DNA from: Rhizomicrobium sp. | GTDB lineage: Bacteria; Pseudomonadota; Alphaproteobacteria; Micropepsales; Micropepsaceae | Assembly: GCA_037200045.1 (NCBI GenBank) | Contig: JBBCHM010000001.1 | Location: 620,001-684,000 of the forward strand | DNA: 64,000 nt | Reading direction: 5' to 3' | In this document: in pieces, positions 9,577-18,583 of the stretch | How the letters are laid out: every line of letters starts with the position of its first letter | How positions within the stretch are numbered: position 1 is the stretch's first letter | Notes under the pieces: model-generated | Told to the model about the DNA's origin: nothing | Databases searched by the model: none | What the model saw: only the letters and a program-made list of their open reading frames with translations | Translations under genes and position numbers: made by a program

Positions 9577-10010
9577 CGACCTCAGAATCGCTGCTGGCGC
9601 GCGCAGAATCTGTGTGTCTGGCGATGTGAATCCGGTCGTGAATCGACGTGTCGCCCGCCCGCTTTTTGCCTCTGATCGACGCCGGAATCGCCGCTCGCGT
9701 GTCGTCACGACATCGCTCCGGCTGCATGTTTTGCGCGGGGATTTTGCTTCGCGGCGGCATGGTGTTCGCTGGCCGGGAGGGGGTGCGGGGTTGAGGGCCG
9801 GGTTTGTGGGTTGAATACAAGATAAAAGGCTCGGCCCACGGTTTGAGCCAAGTGGTTGTCTGCACATCGTTTTTTACGGCACCAAAGGGGTTTGCGATGG
9901 TGCCATTGCCAGCCCGCGACGGCTTAAGCGATTGATTTTGTTGGCCTTGAGTGGGTGGCAGGTGTGGGCCGGGTAGCGCCACCCCTCGTTTAAGCCGCTG
10001 AATCGTTGAT
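9577..10010. other. 434-bp spacer without a recognisable gene
   Basis: Between the secreted protein and cassette A no frame has both a start with a ribosome site and a plausible protein. A GC-rich stretch (around 9770-9810) and an imperfect inverted pair (GGCTTAAGC near 9920 and TTTAAGCC near 9990) are present. The Rhs homology of cassette A begins abruptly at 10011 right after this spacer, so its right edge is a recombination junction. Confidence 0.5.
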
Positions 10011-10067
10011 GTCCAGGGCAGCACGGCCGATTGCCTGACCTATGATTCCGACCACGCCCGCGTCGCG

Positions 10068-11342
10068 ATGGCGGTCTATGCCGGCACCGCCTGCGGCGGC
10101 ACGCTGAGCTCGACCACCACCTACCTCAACGACCCCGCCTCCGGCGCCATGAGCGAACAGCTCGTCGCCGGCGGAACCACCACCTGGCACGATTATCTCA
10201 AGGTCGGCGGCGCCATCCTGGGCGAGCGGTTCTACACGGTCGGCGGCGCGACGAGCTGGAAGTACTTCGTGCTGGATCATCTGGGCTCGGTCGCGGTGAT
10301 GACCGACGACGCCGGCGGCGTGGCCGAGCGCCTCAGCTACGACGCCTGGGGTCGGCGCCGCAACAGCGACGGCACCGACAACGCGGCATGCAGCATCACC
10401 TCAACCACGACACGCGGCTACACCGGCCACGAGATGCTGGACAGCATCTGCGAGATCAACGCCAACGCGCGCATCTACGATCCCACGCTCGGAAGGTTCA
10501 TGAGCCCGGATTCGACGATCCCCGATCCGTTCAACGGCCAGAGCTTCAACCGATACAGCTATGTCATGAACAATCCGCTGTCGATGACCGATCCGAGCGG
10601 CTTGGTGGACCAATCACCAAAGGTGAGTCCCAAGCACTGGATCGATCTATGCGGACATGGAGTGTGCGGCACCGGCTCCCTCATAGCCGGCGGCTGTTCC
10701 AGTTGCGATATTCGACCGGAGTGGATTCAGGTAGCCGACAAGCCAGTGACTTCCGCATCGCCCAGCGGCGCGCCCGGCGACGTTGGACAATATTCTAATA
10801 GCGGCAGTTCATCGGTCGGCATCGGGAGTACAGCGTCTGGAGACGACACAGATGGAGGGTGTGTAGCTGAAATTGAATGTGCCGTCGTCACTGCCCAGAG
10901 AAACACAAATAAAGCTGGCTCTCAGTTTGGCAATTATGGGCCTTGGACCTACGGCAGCTCCGGTCCCTTTGTGTGGAAAATGGCCAACTATCGCGGGGTC
11001 GAAGGTAGAATCGGCGAAGGTCTCGTAGTTAATTTCAAGGGCTCTGGGCAAGTTCAGTGGAAGCAGAACTACCGTATACAGAGCCCTTATGGAGATACTG
11101 GCTGGCAGCACGACGGCGACTATCCCTACTACGACTCCTCAAATTCTCTGGACCTACCTTCGAGCACATTCTGGGATACACCAACGTTGGGAGCTGGCAC
11201 TGGCTTGGATAATGTGGATTGGTCAGCACAAGACCAAGTTATTGACCTCGCGACAGGTCGTGTCATCTACACCTTCACGTGGGGGTTTTCCACGGATGCT
11301 AATGGCATGATTACCCCTAAGGCACCGGAGTTTTCCAAATGA
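10068..11342 (+). CDS. Orphan Rhs tip, cassette A (5'-truncated core plus new C-terminal domain)
   Basis: DNA identity with the main rhs gene starts at 10011 (= 7256 in the main gene) and runs to about 10575; ATG 10068 is simply the first Met in frame. The core ends NNPLSMTDPSGL, followed by a four-Cys segment (VCGTGSLIAGGCSSC) and a roughly 230-residue tip unlike the main one. The tip carries VNFKGSGQVQWKQNYRI, then FTWGFSTDANG. It is a distant relative of the tip of cassette D (LHYNGKAQNLDWIQTYSV, then IQWGYAYTNANG), so both define one tip family, not recognised by me. No start or signal peptide remains, so it is probably silent until recombined into the full gene. Its stop overlaps the next gene (ATGA). 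Confidence 0.7.
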   Translation: MAVYAGTACGGTLSSTTTYLNDPASGAMSEQLVAGGTTTWHDYLKVGGAILGERFYTVGGATSWKYFVLDHLGSVAVMTDDAGGVAERLSYDAWGRRRNSDGTDNAACSITSTTTRGYTGHEMLDSICEINANARIYDPTLGRFMSPDSTIPDPFNGQSFNRYSYVMNNPLSMTDPSGLVDQSPKVSPKHWIDLCGHGVCGTGSLIAGGCSSCDIRPEWIQVADKPVTSASPSGAPGDVGQYSNSGSSSVGIGSTASGDDTDGGCVAEIECAVVTAQRNTNKAGSQFGNYGPWTYGSSGPFVWKMANYRGVEGRIGEGLVVNFKGSGQVQWKQNYRIQSPYGDTGWQHDGDYPYYDSSNSLDLPSSTFWDTPTLGAGTGLDNVDWSAQDQVIDLATGRVIYTFTWGFSTDANGMITPKAPEFSK

Positions 11343-11836
11343 AGAGTCCAGCCGGCTTGCTTGTAGCTACTGTGTTGGCTGCTCTTTGCATCGCCGTCTC
11401 ATGTGCAAAGGCGGTAGATCGTGCACTGATAATGCCGAACCCCAGCGGCACGCCTGCGCCTGAAAGTGTCCATGAATGGGTACGGCTGCTGAATCTTGGC
11501 GGGCGCAATAGCCTTGCGCCCGTGATTTGGGTGTCACCATTTGAGTTCAAAAGAACTGGGATCGAAAGGCTGATCTTGCTCTCACATTCAAATTACCATG
11601 GATTTTTGCGCTTCGTAGATAGGTATCGCTGTTCCACTCAAGCAGGCTCGCTGCCCGTAGACGGATCGATTCAGATCGCCCAATTCTCTGAGAGCAGTCG
11701 ATTCGAAGTGGTTTGCACAATGCCACCTCGAAAAGCCTGCGAATTCTTTGCTAGGTCTCTACAACAGAGATATTTTCTCTCATCCGACTCTGCAATCTCT
11801 GATCTGCGCTTTCTCGCAAAAAGTGTGGGATGCTAA
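11339..11836 (+). CDS. Secreted candidate immunity protein for tip A
   Basis: ATG 11339 overlaps the stop of tip A (ATGA). The 165-aa product has a signal peptide (about residues 1-25). A central block, VIWVSPFEFK then RLILLSHSNY and a downstream RC, matches the product at 19953-20459 (IIFISPTKFD then ELILLSRPQY, then RC). Since the adjacent tips are also related, this is a cognate immunity family. A periplasmic location suggests the toxin acts in the periplasm or enters through it. Family not recognised. Confidence 0.65.
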   Translation: MKSPAGLLVATVLAALCIAVSCAKAVDRALIMPNPSGTPAPESVHEWVRLLNLGGRNSLAPVIWVSPFEFKRTGIERLILLSHSNYHGFLRFVDRYRCSTQAGSLPVDGSIQIAQFSESSRFEVVCTMPPRKACEFFARSLQQRYFLSSDSAISDLRFLAKSVGC

Positions 11837-12231
11837 CGATCAAGAGACACAAATCGGTTTGTTCCAGCAAGCTATTCGAACGGAACGGACATCTACTTCG
11901 ATTATACACATACGCCGCTTGGGTTGCCCCGAAACGGAGTGTGGTCTGGAACGCCGCGAGAACGAGAAGGAAAGAGAGGGTGGGCCCCTCGGCGGATTTT
12001 CGCCGAACAATTATATTGCCAAAGGGCAGCGCTCTTCCGGTCCGCAGAAAACTCTCCCACTCGGACACGCTATCAGGTTGTATAAAATCGGGAGGTGATG
12101 CGTATCTCCAAACTCAAAAACAATACGATGTGGCTTCAAGCTCTCGCAGCCTACTACATCCGCAACGGCGTGGACCCTCGACGCGCTGGAGCCGTGCGGC
12201 CTGCAACCCGTGTCGTCGGCTTACGCGTGTC
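11837..12231 (+). other. Spacer with a probable tip remnant between cassettes A and B
   Basis: Right after the immunity A stop lies GACACAAAT (11846-11854), the same boundary word found at the start of the main tip variable part. Reading on in that frame gives DTNRFVPASYSNGTDIYFDY and continues open to TAA near 12085. This looks like a fragment of another lost tip. No start codon with ribosome site supports a free gene. From 12085 to 12232 I see nothing more; the Rhs core of cassette B begins at 12233. Confidence 0.35.
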
Positions 12232-15189
12232 GGCGTCAATGGCGGGGCGGCGAGCTGCCCGACCTATGGCGCCTATCTGAAGCAGACCGAGGCCTTCGCG
12301 TCGGACGGCGTCACCCAGATCGGCCCCGTCGCCACGGCCTATTACGACGCGCTCGGCCGCGTCATCGCCCAGGACGTGCAGGGCTATGGCGGCGGCGCCA
12401 GCCGCACCGCCACGGTCTACGACGCCAACGGCCGGGTCTACGAGACCAGCCGGCCCTATTTCGTGTCGGGCGGCACGCCCAGATGGACGGTCGACACCTA
12501 TGACGACCTCGGCCGCCTGACGCGCCAGGACCTGCCCAATGGCGGCTATGCCACCGTCGCCTATAACGGCCTGACCGTCTCCACCGCCAACGACCAGGGC
12601 CAGACGACCGCCGTCACGCGCAACGCCCAGGGCCTGAACGCCTCGGTGACCGACGCGGCCAGCCACGCGACGTCCTATGTCTACGACGCCTTCGGCGATC
12701 CTCTGACGGTGACCGACCCTTCCGGCAACGTCATCGCCAACAGCTTCGACATCCGCGGCAACAAGACCGCCTCCGCCGATCCCGACATGGGCTCCTGGAG
12801 CTATGTCCCCGACGTTCTGGGCGAGATCCGGTCGCAGACCGACGCCAGGAGCCAGACCACGACGCTGTCCTACGACCTGCTCGGCCGGGTGCTGGAGCGC
12901 AACGAGGCCGGAAGCTACACCGACTGGGTCTATGACGGCGCCGTCCATGGCGTGGGGATGGTGCAGGCAAGCTGCACCTCCGCGTCGAGCAATCCGAGCT
13001 GCGCGTCGGCCACCACGGCCAAGACCTTCACCTATGATGGCCTGGGCCGGCCCACGGGCACGACGATCGCCGTCGGCGGCACGAACTATGCCTATGCCAC
13101 GGCCTATAACGCCACCAACGGGGCCGTCGACACCGTGAGCTATCCCTCCGGCCTGGTGGTGAAGGACCTCTACAACGCCTATGGCTATCTGTGCCGCGTC
13201 ACCGATAATGGCGGCAGCCACACCTGCGCCACGGGCTCCGACAGCCATGTGCTGTGGACGCTGTCGGGCGCCGACGCCGAGCTGCATCCGACCGTCCAGA
13301 CCGCCGGCAACGCCGCCTTCTCGACCACCCAGACCTACGACGCCAACACCGGCCTGCTCACCAATGTCCGGGCCGGGGCGTCCGACGCGGTGGCGGCGTT
13401 CGACTACGGCTACGACACGCTGGGCAACCTGACCTATCGCTCCGACAACCACCAGGGCATCTTCGAGAAGTTCTGCTACGACGCGCTGAACCGGCTGCAA
13501 TACTCGGCCACCGGATCCTCCGGCCCCGCCTCCTGCACCAGCGGCGCCATCACCAAGTCGGTCGGCTATGACGCGCTGGGCAACATCACCGCCAAGTCCG
13601 ATGTCGGAACCTACTCCTATCCCGGCGCCGGCACGGCCCACCCGCACGCCGTGTCGTCCATCGCCGGCACCGTCAACGGCGTGACCAATCCGGGTTACAC
13701 CTACGACGCCGACGGCAACATGACGGCCGGCGCCGGCCGAACGGTCACCTACACCGCGTTCAACATGGCGGCCTCCATCGTCCAGGGCAGCACGGCCGAT
13801 TGCCTGACCTATGATTCCGACCACGCCCGCGTCGCGATGGCGGTCTATGCCGGCACCGCCTGCGGCGGCACGCTGAGCTCGACCACCACCTACCTCAACG
13901 ACCCCGCCTCCGGCGCCATGAGCGAACAGCTCGTCGCCGGCGGAACCACCACCTGGCACGATTATCTCAAGGTCGGCGGCGCCATCCTGGGCGAGCGGTT
14001 CTACACGGTCGGCGGCGCGACGAGCTGGAAGTACTTCGTGCTGGATCATCTGGGCTCGGTCGCGGTGATGACCGACGACGCCGGCGGCGTGGCCGAGCGC
14101 CTCAGCTACGACGCCTGGGGTCGGCGCCGCAACAGCGACGGCACCGACAACGCGGCATGCAGCATCACCTCAACCACGACACGCGGCTACACCGGCCATG
14201 AGATGCTGGACAGCATCTGCGAGATCAACGCCAACGCGCGCATCTACGATCCCACGCTCGGAAGGTTCATGAGTCCGGATTCGACGATCCCCGATCCGTT
14301 CAACGGCCAGAGCTTCAACCGCTATAGCTATGTCATGAACAATCCTCTCTCCCATTACGACCCGTCCGGATATGCGCCACAGACACGGACCGTCATCACC
14401 AATTGCGAGAAAGACGTGTGCACCGGATCGAAGGTTCCGGGAGGATGCGGCGGCTGCTATATCGGCTTTGGCGCGCAATTTCTCGCGTTCACTTCCGGAG
14501 CCTCGGGTGCGGGTCTCGGAGATGCGTGGACCGGAAGCAGCACCGCGACCGGAAGCAGCACCAGCGGCGTTTGGGTGCAAACGTCCGAAACCCTCGTCGG
14601 CACGCCGATCGAGACGGTGGTGGTAACCTGCTGCTTCTGGGTGTCGTTCAACTACAGCTTCCCCACGGTGCAGGGATCCGGTGGAAATGAAACCGCGGGC
14701 GTAGATGGAGGAATCTTCGGGGTCGCAGGTGGCGCAACAGGACACTGGCCAGGACATGGTGCAACTGGACACTGGGAAGGAGAGCCGCCTCTGGAGAATG
14801 GGGGTGAAGGCGTCCTGTTCAACATCGGACTTGCGATTGCCACTTTCGGCGCAAGTATTCCCGAGCAAATTGGAATAAGGGGCGCAGAGGAAACCGGTCT
14901 GGAGACGGTGACGCACTTCACCAGTGCAGCAGGTGCGGCGGCAATTGGTGAAGGGGGCACTCTAAATGCAGGCTCCTTCGTAACGACAAGCAATTTGTCG
15001 GGAATGAGCGCATCTCAGGTGGAAGGCGCGCTCGAAATCGACGCTGGGAAAGGTGCGTTCTCGACCACGTTTCAAACTCCTGCGTCCAACCTAGGGCCTG
15101 CGTTCAACGGGCCGCTCACAAGCGGAGGTGCACCACAGTTCCAGTTGGTGAACCCCACGCAAGTAACGACGTTTGTGCCAACACCATAA
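12232..15189 (+). CDS. Orphan Rhs tip, cassette B (longest truncated core copy)
   Basis: Near-identity with the main gene starts at 12233 (= 5709) and runs through the YD repeats and core to about 14653, so about 2.4 kb of core is duplicated. The frame is open upstream to 11830 but that part is not Rhs. The tip diverges after SFN and is about 180 aa. Its last 100 residues begin THFTSAAGAAAIGEGGTL. An H-[FY]-T-S start of this kind, a Gly-rich turn and Thr/Ser-rich strands recall small ADP-ribosyltransferase-like toxins (HYD1/TreTu type), but this is a guess. The copy has an insertion of five codons (TATGS) in the linker relative to the main gene, also seen in cassette C. No signal peptide; probably silent. 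Confidence 0.65.
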   Translation, partial: GVNGGAASCPTYGAYLKQTEAFASDGVTQIGPVATAYYDALGRVIAQDVQGYGGGASRTATVYDANGRVYETSRPYFVSGGTPRWTVDTYDDLGRLTRQDLPNGGYATVAYNGLTVSTANDQGQTTAVTRNAQGLNASVTDAASHATSYVYDAFGDPLTVTDPSGNVIANSFDIRGNKTASADPDMGSWSYVPDVLGEIRSQTDARSQTTTLSYDLLGRVLERNEAGSYTDWVYDGAVHGVGMVQASCTSASSNPSCASATTAKTFTYDGLGRPTGTTIAVGGTNYAYATAYNATNGAVDTVSYPSGLVVKDLYNAYGYLCRVTDNGGSHTCATGSDSHVLWTLSGADAELHPTVQTAGNAAFSTTQTYDANTGLLTNVRAGASDAVAAFDYGYDTLGNLTYRSDNHQGIFEKFCYDALNRLQYSATGSSGPASCTSGAITKSVGYDALGNITAKSDVGTYSYPGAGTAHPHAVSSIAGTVNGVTNPGYTYDADGNMTAGAGRTVTYTAFNMAASIVQGSTADCLTYDSDHARVAMAVYAGTACGGTLSSTTTYLNDPASGAMSEQLVAGGTTTWHDYLKVGGAILGERFYTVGGATSWKYFVLDHLGSVAVMTDDAGGVAERLSYDAWGRRRNSDGTDNAACSITSTTTRGYTGHEMLDSICEINANARIYDPTLGRFMSPDSTIPDPFNGQSFNRYSYVMNNPLSHYDPSGYAPQTRTVITNCEKDVCTGSKVPGGCGGCYIGFGAQFLAFTSGASGAGLGDAWTGSSTATGSSTSGVWVQTSETLVGTPIETVVVTCCFWVSFNYSFPTVQGSGGNETAGVDGGIFGVAGGATGHWPGHGATGHWEGEPPLENGGEGVLFNIGLAIATFGASIPEQIGIRGAEETGLETVTHFTSAAGAAAIGEGGTLNAGSFVTTSNLSGMSASQVEGALEIDAGKGAFSTTFQTPASNLGPAFNGPLTSGGAPQFQLVNPTQVTTFVPTP

Positions 15190-15208
15190 CTGTGGGACCA
15201 TATTAGCG

Positions 15209-15463
15209 ATGGGAAAAACAAAGGGTCTTTACAAAGAGGAGTTTCCAAAGGGTTCTAGGGTCCGCATAGCAGGCCGCTCCTTTTTGGAAGAGTTTTCGAG
15301 AACTTGGAAGCTCCACAACAAATTGAACCCAGAGCAATTGAATTATGCTGGTCAGATAGCTGTGGTGGAGGATGTGGGATTCTACCATGGAGGTGACGAG
15401 CTTTATCGCTTACACGGTGTTCCGGGTATTTGGCACGAGCAATGTTTGGAGGCGATGCCCTAG
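15209..15463 (+). CDS. Candidate immunity protein for tip B (SH3-like)
   Basis: This 84-aa cytoplasmic protein starts at ATG 15209, 19 bp after the stop of cassette B. The pattern FPKGSRVRI, then AGQIAVVED, then ELYRLHGVPGIWHEQCLE resembles small SH3-like beta-barrel proteins. No signal peptide is present, which fits a toxin acting in the cytoplasm, as an ADP-ribosyltransferase would. Assignment as immunity rests on size, position and the pattern of the other cassettes. Confidence 0.5.
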   Translation: MGKTKGLYKEEFPKGSRVRIAGRSFLEEFSRTWKLHNKLNPEQLNYAGQIAVVEDVGFYHGGDELYRLHGVPGIWHEQCLEAMP

Positions 15464-15472
15464 GGCACTTCC

Positions 15473-17368
15473 TTGGACCTCTTCATCAGCCGTGGTCGGC
15501 ATCGTCCACCATATCCGCGACGACGCGGATACGGCTACGACACGCTGGGCAACCTGACCTATCGCTCCGACAACCATCAGGGCGTCTTCGAGAAGTTCTG
15601 CTACGACGCGCTGAACCGGCTGACCAACGCGGCCACCGGATCCTCGGGCCCGGCCTCGTGCACCAGCGGCGCCATCACCAAGTCGGTCGGCTATGACGCG
15701 CTGGGCAACATCACGTCCAAATCCGATGTCGGGACCTACAGCTACCCAGCCGCCGGCACGGCCCACCCGCATGCGGTGTCGTCCATCGCCGGCACCGTCA
15801 ACGGCGTGACCAATCCGGGTTACACTTACGACGCCGACGGCAACATGACGGCCGGCGCCGGCCGAACGGTCACCTACACCGCGTTCAACATGGCGGCCTC
15901 CATCGTCCAGGGCAGCACGGCCGATTGCCTGACCTATGATTCCGGCCACGCCCGCGTCGCGATGGCGGTCTATGCCGGCACCGCCTGCGGCGGCACGCTC
16001 ACTTCCACCACCACCTACCTCAACGACCCCGCCTCCGGCGCCATGAGCGAACAGCTCGTCGCCGGCGGAACCACCACCTGGCACGACTACCTGAAGGTCG
16101 GCGGCGCCATCCTGGGCGAGCGGTTCTCTGTCGTGGGCGGCGCGACGAGCTGGAAGTACTTCGTGCTGGATCATCTGGGCTCGGTCGCGGTGATGACCGA
16201 CGACGCCGGCGGCGTGGCCGAGCGCCTCAGCTACGACGCCTGGGGAAGACGCCGCAACAGCGACGGCACCGACAACGCGGCATGCGGCATCACCTCAACC
16301 ACGACCCGGGGCTTCACCGGCCACGAGATGCTGGACAACATCTGCGAGGTCAACGCCAACGCGCGCATCTACGATCCGACGCTCGGAAGGTTCATGAGTC
16401 CGGACCCGACGATCCCCGATCCGTTCAACGGCCAGAGCTTCAACCGCTATAGCTATGTCATGAACAATCCTCTCTCCCATTACGACCCGTCCGGATATGC
16501 GCCACAGACACGGACCGTCATCACCAATTGCGAGAAAGACGTGTGCACCGGATCGAAGGTTCCGGGAGGATGCGGCGGCTGCTATATCGGCTTTGGCGCG
16601 CAATTTCTCGCGTTCACTTCCGGAGCCTCGGGTGCGGGTCTCGGAGATGCGTGGACCGGAAGCAGCACCGCGACCGGAAGCAGCACCGGCGGCGTTTGGG
16701 TGGAAACGTCCGAAACCCTCGTCGGCACGCCGATCGAGACGGTGGTGGTAACCTGCTGCTTCTGGGTGTCGTTCAACTTTGAAAGCTTCAATCAATTCGG
16801 CCTCGCCAATTACGGCGCCTCGAACCGCGACCCGACCCCAATAGGTGGCGGTGATACAAATGGCACAAATAGGGTGAATTGGAACGGCATTGGTGAAGCA
16901 TTTGGGGCAACGGGGTATGCTGTCGACGGGCAAGCAGTGTTCACGAGTGGAGTAGGTCTTTTTGCAAGGGGCGAAGGCGCCGCGGAGGCTTTTGAGCGCG
17001 TGGGAACCGTGTTCAAAACTTTCAGCGGAGCGGCTGTAGTCGGGGAGCAGACTTTCGAAGGAATATCAGCAATCAGTAAAGGGGCGCCCGTGGGTGCCAC
17101 TGCGATTGGCGTTACCGCGAACAGCGTAGCCATTGTCGGAACGTCTATCGGCGCAGATGCACTTATTGGCGCTGGTGTTGGTTCGTTCGCTCCTGGAGTC
17201 GGAAACTTAGCTGGCGCAATTGGCGGGACGGCGGTAGGGGCATTGGTCGGTTTTGGCATGCCCAGCCCTTCCGCCACCGGGCAAGCGATATTGCAAGGCT
17301 ATTCGACCGCAGCGCAAGCCGAACGGTTCAATGAAGAAAATGGCATCCCAATGTATTATCCATTTTGA
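15473..17368 (+). CDS. Orphan Rhs tip, cassette C (Gly-zipper tip)
   Basis: Identity with the main gene starts at 15530 (= 6881) and covers the last YD repeats and core; ATG 15473 lies in unrelated sequence just before. The copy shares the main tip's first linker (FESFNQFGLANYGASN, then TPIGGGDTNG), then diverges at ggtgatacaaatgg (16850-16863). The remaining 170 residues contain a long Gly/Ala/Val stretch with G-x3-G spacing (IGAGVGSFAPGVGNLAGAIG), which looks membrane-active rather than enzymatic. A membrane protein follows 9 bp later. Together these suggest a pore-forming or membrane-inserting tip; inference. Confidence 0.65.
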   Translation: MDLFISRGRHRPPYPRRRGYGYDTLGNLTYRSDNHQGVFEKFCYDALNRLTNAATGSSGPASCTSGAITKSVGYDALGNITSKSDVGTYSYPAAGTAHPHAVSSIAGTVNGVTNPGYTYDADGNMTAGAGRTVTYTAFNMAASIVQGSTADCLTYDSGHARVAMAVYAGTACGGTLTSTTTYLNDPASGAMSEQLVAGGTTTWHDYLKVGGAILGERFSVVGGATSWKYFVLDHLGSVAVMTDDAGGVAERLSYDAWGRRRNSDGTDNAACGITSTTTRGFTGHEMLDNICEVNANARIYDPTLGRFMSPDPTIPDPFNGQSFNRYSYVMNNPLSHYDPSGYAPQTRTVITNCEKDVCTGSKVPGGCGGCYIGFGAQFLAFTSGASGAGLGDAWTGSSTATGSSTGGVWVETSETLVGTPIETVVVTCCFWVSFNFESFNQFGLANYGASNRDPTPIGGGDTNGTNRVNWNGIGEAFGATGYAVDGQAVFTSGVGLFARGEGAAEAFERVGTVFKTFSGAAVVGEQTFEGISAISKGAPVGATAIGVTANSVAIVGTSIGADALIGAGVGSFAPGVGNLAGAIGGTAVGALVGFGMPSPSATGQAILQGYSTAAQAERFNEENGIPMYYPF

Positions 17369-17377
17369 CAGGAAAAT

Positions 17378-17848
17378 ATGACAGCGATTGCACATTATCG
17401 AAAGTTGAAGGTGTGGTCTCAGATCGGATTCGTGTTGCTGGTACTTATGCTTGTGCCCTATGCAACCTTTTGGAGCTATGGCGGGCATCTTGTAAGTCGT
17501 GCCTTGGCCTCCCCGCGCGGCGTATTCGTAATCCCCGCAATTGCGTTTGGCTGGATCGCCGGCTTTTTTGTTTTTCTCGTAATCGCCGCCGTGCTGAAAC
17601 AACTTTTATATTGTGAAGGCAGGGCTGTCTGGATTGAACAAGGAATGTTGATCTTTGTCCGCAGATGGATCTTCTCGGTGCGATGCGAAGAGATTGCAAA
17701 GGTGTCTAACAGCGCCAATGGTCAAGCAGTAGTAGTCCATTTGCGCGATGGCGGAGAAAAGACCTTCCCCGTTGGCTCCTTGAAGGAATCCCCCGCTGAG
17801 ATAATTGATCGGCTAGCCGATGTGCTGAAATTACCTCCTCGCCAATAG
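17378..17848 (+). CDS. Membrane protein, candidate immunity to tip C
   Basis: This 156-aa protein starts at ATG 17378 with AGGAAAA upstream. It has two transmembrane segments (about residues 15-35 and 50-72). A cytoplasmic C-terminal domain of about 80 residues (AVWIEQGMLIFVRRW, then VVVHLRDGGEKTFP) has the beta-strand pattern of PH-like/YdbT-type domains. A membrane immunity protein next to a tip with a glycine zipper is consistent with protection against a pore-former. Family not recognised beyond that. Confidence 0.55.
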   Translation: MTAIAHYRKLKVWSQIGFVLLVLMLVPYATFWSYGGHLVSRALASPRGVFVIPAIAFGWIAGFFVFLVIAAVLKQLLYCEGRAVWIEQGMLIFVRRWIFSVRCEEIAKVSNSANGQAVVVHLRDGGEKTFPVGSLKESPAEIIDRLADVLKLPPRQ

Positions 17849-18156
17849 ACACAAATGGTTGGCTTAGGCGCGAGCCTTGGCGGTGGATATAATGCAGTCG
17901 TCAACGGCGAAAGTGTTGGATATCCCGCGTTGAACTGGCAGTCCCAGACCGGCAATAGCGTTCTGGTAGCAGACGCCGGTCATGTGGCCGGATTTTGGTT
18001 TAGCAACGCTACCAGCATGAACCAAACGCGGGGATGATTTTCTTGTGCAGAATCTCACGCTCGGTGTCATCAATTTCCAGTTTGCGCAAAGCGGTAACAT
18101 TTGTGTGTTCAGTGTCGGGCCTGGGGTGGGCTCGCAACAAGCGAATATCACACAAC
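17848..18156 (+). pseudogene. Remnant of another tip or its partner between cassettes C and D
   Basis: Starts at GACACAAATGG (17848-17858), directly after the immunity C stop. Two frames read as protein-like: SGADAGHVAGFWFSN-type residues up to about 18034 (ADAGHVAGFWFSNATSMNQ), then, after a run of four G, LVQNLTLGVINFQFAQSGN up to the Rhs junction at 18157. A frameshift in the G run would join them. I do not recognise the protein. It is best read as a displaced, broken tip. Confidence 0.35.
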
Positions 18157-18583
18157 CCGACGATCCCCGATCCGTTCGACGGCCAGTCGTTCAATCGCTA
18201 CAGCTATGTCCTCAACAACCCGCTGTCGCTGACCGATCCCAGCGGCTTGGTGGACGAGAGCCAGGAGAGGCACTTCAACAAGTACTGGATCAACGCGTGC
18301 GCTCATGCGGTGTGTACGGGCTCGCACGTACCCGGCGGCTGCGTCACCTGCACCGAAATGGTCCTGGTATCCACAAGCAGCATACAAGTGAGTTCCAGCT
18401 CGCCCAACGGCGCGGGCCCAAACACGGGCGGCGAAGCGGGGAAATTCGTCGTCGGCGGCGACTTCGGCGTTTCATCGGTCGGCATCGGGAGTACAGCGTC
18501 TGGAAATGATCCAAATAGCGCCGGCCCTCCTCCCAATTCTCCGCGTGTGGGTAGATCTGTCTCGGGGGAGGTTGGGCCACTTA

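Noticed and set aside
10011..17368. Repeated rhs core copies as an assembly error
   Set aside because: Each copy starts at a different core position, has single-base differences, a unique tip and a unique partner gene, so they are real duplications. Long reads could still confirm copy number.
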